A DNA stretch of 64,000 bases, taken from NCBI GenBank assembly GCA_024516035.1, contig CM044966.1, forward strand, positions 4,307,751 to 4,371,750. Direction: 5' to 3'. Of the stretch, positions 61,701-64,000 are shown piece after piece. Each line of letters opens with the position of its first letter. Position 1 is the first letter of the stretch. The DNA comes from Bactericera cockerelli. Lineage: Eukaryota > Arthropoda > Insecta > Hemiptera > Triozidae. The notes below the pieces were generated by a model. That model saw only the letters and a list, made by a program, of their open reading frames with translations. It had not been told where the DNA came from and did not search any database. The position numbers and the translations under genes are program-made.

Positions 61701-63086
61701 CAAAAACTATTTTATTAAACGTTTGTCCATGGCTTTACAAAGAGGCGATGTGGCCTGTATAGATGGTACATTGCCTTCTTCTGATTGAAATGTTTTATTT
61801 GTAATAGTGTAATCATCGTAATATTTTGTTTTTTAATAAGTATTTTTATTTATTTTTTCATACACATTTGAATTCCCATTACATCTCCATGAAGTACTGT
61901 TGTACTTTTACTTAGGTATTGGTACATTGTTATGTCTATCTGTGTATTCTTTGTCAGCTAGGATGGGGCATCCTGATATAACAGTATCAGTATCAGTATA
62001 AACAGAAAAGTGAGAAGTTGTACTAGATGTACATGAACATGAGAACATACCTGGACAGCTGTTTCGAGCTTCTTTGCTCTCATCAGCAGGTAATAGTTCT
62101 GAATATCCATGTCATCAACTAACCTCTCTATTTTAATCAGTATAAACAGAAAAGTGAGAAGTTGTACTAGTTGTAACATGCTCTATTGTTTCTGTATGTT
62201 GATTACATTTTCGGCATTTAGATGATCCCATCAAGCCAGCGTCGATGGCATGTTGAATACACCGATTCCCTTCAGAACACCGAAGTTAAGCGACATCCAG
62301 CGAGGTTAAGACTTGGATGGGTGACCATTCAAATTCTAATTCTCGTGACGCTGGCTTTTCCCGGCCCCACTCAGGATGGGTGAGGTCAATGTGAGTAGCA
62401 GGTTTGTGAGTTTCCTGCGAATGGAGGGTAAAACCCCCGTCGTGATATGACCATGGCAGTTGAAAGCGACGTTAAACCCCAATTAAAAAAAAAGAAAAAA
62501 AAAAAAAAATGATCCCATCTCTTGTTCTTTGAGAATATATTTTCTGTAATTCTTAGTTCAAATTATTTGGTCCTAAATGGCCATCATAATGTCTCGTTCG
62601 GGGTAGAGTTCTTCTTTTTTTGTCATTGGAATGTTTGGTTTTTGCCAATAAATTAATGTTTTTTAGTAGGTTTTTTTTATTTATCGTCCTTATCCTCCTG
62701 AGACCTGAATGTGCTCTTAAAAGTACATAAGACAACTTCACTTCACACTACTATCTTCTCTCAAAAACCGTCGGGAATTTTTTTAATTCCATGTACTTTT
62801 AAAAGTATGCCAGGTCTTAATCAGTACTTTCTGGAATACATGCCGAGGACTCAAGCAGTATCTGTCTTATGTACTTTTAACAGTACATCCAGGTCTAAAT
62901 CAGTACTTCCGGGAAAACATGCCCAGGTCTCAGGAGGATATAATTCTTAATTATTATTCCTGTCTCAACCCACAGCGGTGGTGCGTATTCATGTGAGGAA
63001 TAGGCTGGGCTACGTAATAATGGACCCTGGCTTCGCGTACAGCGATCCTGTTGTCATCATGGAAGACGAGAAAATGCCTCATTCAC
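57351..63086 (+). CDS. Unrecognised secreted protein, 5' part (4 exons)
   Basis: Exons 57351-57411, 58833-59055, 60777-61255 and 62976-63086 join in phase to 291 codons and end in an open phase-1 donor, so more exons should follow. The start MVAHRSVYTWLTLGILGG is a signal peptide. The mature part has Cys pairs in exon 2 (DRACSSTFEQFGC), an acidic middle, and near the end HHHVA then VRIHVRNRLGYVIMDPGF. A His followed ~25 residues later by a DPGF-type Asp is the layout seen in arylamine N-acetyltransferase and transglutaminase-like folds, but the match is weak and no catalytic Cys is assigned. Family unknown to me; probably extracellular. Confidence 0.65.
57490..57668 (+). mobile_element. Diverged 5S-derived SINE
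   Basis: GCCAGCGTCGAC start, GCAGCGAGGTGATCACG, GGCTGGGTGAGGTGAATGTG, and CCATGCAGTTGAAAGCGACG tail; part of the 5S head is deleted. Confidence 0.7.
57886..58208 (+). mobile_element. tRNA-headed SINE sharing the 5S-SINE body
   Basis: CTCCGTGGCGTGATGGTTGT head, GAGTTCAACTCCCGG, GGGTGAGGTAAATGTGGGTA, AATGGAGGGTAAAACCCCC and CCCTGCAACCAGGTCAG tail. Better preserved than 18865. Confidence 0.75.
58208..58305. repeat. Interspersed repeat 'CATAGGGTGGCGTCATCG', split
   Basis: GTCTGGCTGGGGGACTATAA to GTAAAGACAGTGG; the rest (CACTGGCTGGCTACCATCG ... GACGCCACTCTATG) is at 58552-58594, beyond the ribozyme repeat that inserted into it. Confidence 0.65.
58312..58536 (-). mobile_element. Retrozyme / Penelope-type repeat, ~1.5 tandem units
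   Basis: TCAGTATAAACAGAAAAGTG occurs at 58311 and 58455, a 144-bp period. The first unit has a complete hammerhead; the second stops just past the GAAA box (58536). It interrupts another repeat, so it is a recent insertion. Confidence 0.75.
58366..58410 (-). ncRNA. Type I hammerhead ribozyme, core intact
   Basis: Minus strand 45 nt: stem I TACCTG/CAGGTA (6 bp, perfect), CTGATGA core, stem II GAGC/GCTC with loop AAATAA, GAAA, a two-pair stem III closed by AGCT, and the cleavage triplet GTC with the cut predicted between 58372 and 58371. All invariant core positions are present. Very short stem III is typical of hammerheads in Penelope-like elements and animal retrozymes. Confidence 0.88.
58692..58785. 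repeat. (TTTA)n microsatellite
   Basis: About 23 perfect ATTT units. Confidence 0.95.
58833..59055 (+). CDS. Secreted protein exon 2
   Basis: Acceptor TTGTTTCAG, donor GA|GTAAGA. Encodes DRACSSTFEQFGCTFESE to DLVFTTFPMYYE. Confidence 0.7.
59177..59489. mobile_element. MITE with AAGCGGTTTTTTTTT termini
   Basis: Left AAGCGGTTTTTTTTTT, right AAAAAAAAAACCGCTT. Internal inverted segments AACGGTCAGCTCTGGT / ACCAGGTCAGCTCTGTT-like. The 80-codon frame inside is not a gene. Confidence 0.6.
59506..59690 (+). mobile_element. tRNA-derived SINE (CACCGTGGCAGAG family)
   Basis: GACCGTGGCAGAGTAAGTTA, GACCTGGGTTCGTTCCCCAG, CATACCTCGCGAGGAAAAAT, ending in an A-tract after ATCATAGAC. Confidence 0.7.
60474..60575. 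mobile_element. Short MITE remnant related to 10243
   Basis: TAACACAGGGTTTTTCTTT and AACACCCTGTGTTAACCAT face each other; then TATATCGTTCTACCTAAATC resembles the 10243 element end. Confidence 0.45.
60777..61255 (+). CDS. Secreted protein exon 3
   Basis: Acceptor CTCTTGCAG, donor GCAG|GTAAGG. 159 codons, FFEYTNRPENAEAMIDKSSK to SRAFQHHHVA. Its donor is the first of eight tandem copies. Confidence 0.75.
61241..61524 (+). repeat. ~36-bp minisatellite made from an exon end and splice donor (8 units)
   Basis: Unit CATGTTGCAGGTAAGGGTGA + AAGTCTAAACACAGC. The first unit contains the last ten bases of exon 60777-61255 and its GTAAGG donor. Variants read GTAAAG, GCAAGG and GTGAAG. Confidence 0.95.
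61609..61788 (+). pseudogene. LINE reverse transcriptase C-terminal tail
   Basis: FGPFCKDMKDFVSQIGDLLV, SGDPRAKNYFIKRLSMALQR and CIDGTLPSSD-stop match the C-terminal tail of a group of non-LTR RTs. Only this piece is present. Confidence 0.55.
61993..62175 (-). mobile_element. Retrozyme / Penelope-type repeat, ~1.3 tandem units
   Basis: TCAGTATAAACAGAAAAGTG at 61993 and 62137, again a 144-bp period, with one complete hammerhead between them. Confidence 0.75.
62048..62092 (-). ncRNA. Type I hammerhead ribozyme, core intact
   Basis: As at 58366: TACCTG/CAGGTA, CTGATGA, GAGC/GCTC with loop AAAGAA, GAAA, GTC. The only difference is one loop II base. Confidence 0.88.
62235..62508 (+). mobile_element. 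5S rRNA-derived SINE, full length
   Basis: Starts GCCAGCGTCGATGG, ends in a ~24-base A-rich tail. TGATCCCATC flanks both ends as target duplication. Confidence 0.9.
62976..63086 (+). CDS. Secreted protein exon 4
   Basis: Acceptor CACCCACAG region, donor CAC|GTAAGT. Encodes VVRIHVRNRLGYVIMDPGFA to MEDEKMPHS. Confidence 0.7.
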
Positions 63087-63232
63087 GTAAGTTCAAGAGA
63101 CCGGAGCGCACGATTCGTTCAGACATATTTTTTTTCTGTTACTCTGACGCTGTCAAAAGACAAAGACGACTTTGTAGTCAAGTGACGTAGTCGTCACACG
63201 GCCGTATATAAATAAATAAACTTTCTCTTCCC

Positions 63233-63469
63233 TTCAGAACACCGAAGTTAAGCGACATCCAGCGAGGTTAAGACTTGGATGGATGACCATTCAAATTCTA
63301 ATTCTCGTGACGCTGGCTTTTCCCGGCCCCACTCAGGCTGGGTGAGGTCAATGTGAGTAGCAGGTTTGTGAGTTTCCTGCGAATGGAGGGTAAAACCTCC
63401 GTCGTGATATGACCATGGCAGTTGAAAGCGACGTTAAACCCAACTTAAAAAAAAAAAAAAAAAAAAAAA
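63233..63469 (+). mobile_element. 5S rRNA-derived SINE, 5'-truncated
   Basis: Begins within the 5S head at CCCTTCAGAACACCGAAG and continues to a poly-A tail. Confidence 0.85.
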
Positions 63470-63629
63470 ACGTAAGCGCACGATTCGTTCAGACATATTT
63501 TTTTCTGTTACTCTGACGCTGTCAAAAGACAAAAACGACTTTGTAGTCAAGTGACGTAGTCGTCACACGGCCGTATATAAAATAAAATACTTTCTCTCTT
63601 CTCTCTATTTATAATAATAAAGTATTCTT

Positions 63630-63898
63630 GCCAGCGTCGATGGCATGTTGAATACACCGGTTCCCTTCAGAACACCGAAGTTAAGCGACATCCAGCGAGG
63701 TTAAGACTTGGATGGGTGACCATTCAAATTCTAATTCTCGTGACGCTGGCTTTTCCCGGCCCCACTCAGGCTGGGTGAGGTCAATGTGAGTAGCAGGTTT
63801 GTGAGTTTCCTGCGAATGGAGGGTAAAACCCCCGTCGTGATATGACCATGGCAGTTGAAAGCGACGTTAAACCCCACTAAAAAAAAAAAAAAAAAAAA
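63630..63898 (+). mobile_element. 5S rRNA-derived SINE, full length
   Basis: GCCAGCGTCGATGGCATG start, poly-A end; nearly identical to 9689 and 62235, indicating recent activity. Confidence 0.9.
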
Positions 63899-64000
63899 AG
63901 AAGTAGTCGTCACACGGCCGTATATAAATAAATAAACTTTCTCTCTTCTCTCTTTTTTTTCTGGACTTTAACCTTGTATCTATCAAACTTAAATATAATT

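Larger units (their letters stand above)
63087..63955 (+). repeat. Tandem duplication from the exon-4 donor, each unit with a 5S SINE
   Basis: CGTAAG...GCGCACGATTCGTTCAGACA to CACGGCCGTATATAAATAAA (63086-63230) recurs at 63471-63605 and in part at 63902-63955. The SINEs at 63233-63469 (5'-truncated at CCCTTCAGAACACC) and 63630-63898 (full length) lie between the copies. Confidence 0.85.

Overview
The window is nuclear DNA from an insect. The evidence is split genes with GT-AG introns, an RpL23 whose internal residues match insect rather than vertebrate RpL23, and many SINEs, MITEs and Helitrons. A hemipteran is a guess from the repeat style only. Real exons are a small share of the window; the rest is introns and transposable elements.

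Genes, left to right. (1) 416-3692, minus: 5' half of a TMEM209-like nuclear-envelope protein gene, running off the left edge. (2) 5300-6022, minus: the terminal exon of an unrecognised gene, split by a LINE fragment. (3) 15062-45373, plus: a leukotriene A4 hydrolase / aminopeptidase gene (M1 family) in 13 coding exons over 30 kb, with a proposed signal-peptide exon and a 211-residue N-terminal extension. (4) 41258-43613, minus: an intronless gene for an unrecognised Cys-repeat protein, nested in the last LTA4H intron. (5) 47654-51872, minus: complete RpL23 in four exons (140 aa). (6) 57351-63086, plus: 5' part of a gene for an unrecognised secreted protein, possibly continuing past the right edge.

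Repeats: a 5S-rRNA-derived SINE with five good copies; at least five tRNA-headed SINE families, one sharing its body with the 5S SINE; Helitrons with CTAG ends; a Mutator-like MITE with a perfect 9-bp target duplication; four long foldback elements that all begin TACAGGGTG next to TA, one of them a seven-level palindrome; LINE fragments; and three copies of a ~144-bp repeat that encodes a type I hammerhead ribozyme on the minus strand (two with an intact core).

The strongest unexplained pattern is that exon edges, mostly the 3' end of an exon with its 5' splice site, have been tandemly duplicated or turned into minisatellites at about nine places in genes 3 and 6 (20.5, 21.7, 24.9, 26-31, 35.5, 36.4, 45.3, 61.2 and 63.1 kb). 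Alongside this, the LTA4H GGMEN exon lacks one base and the nested gene has an apparent +1 frameshift; both could be assembly errors.
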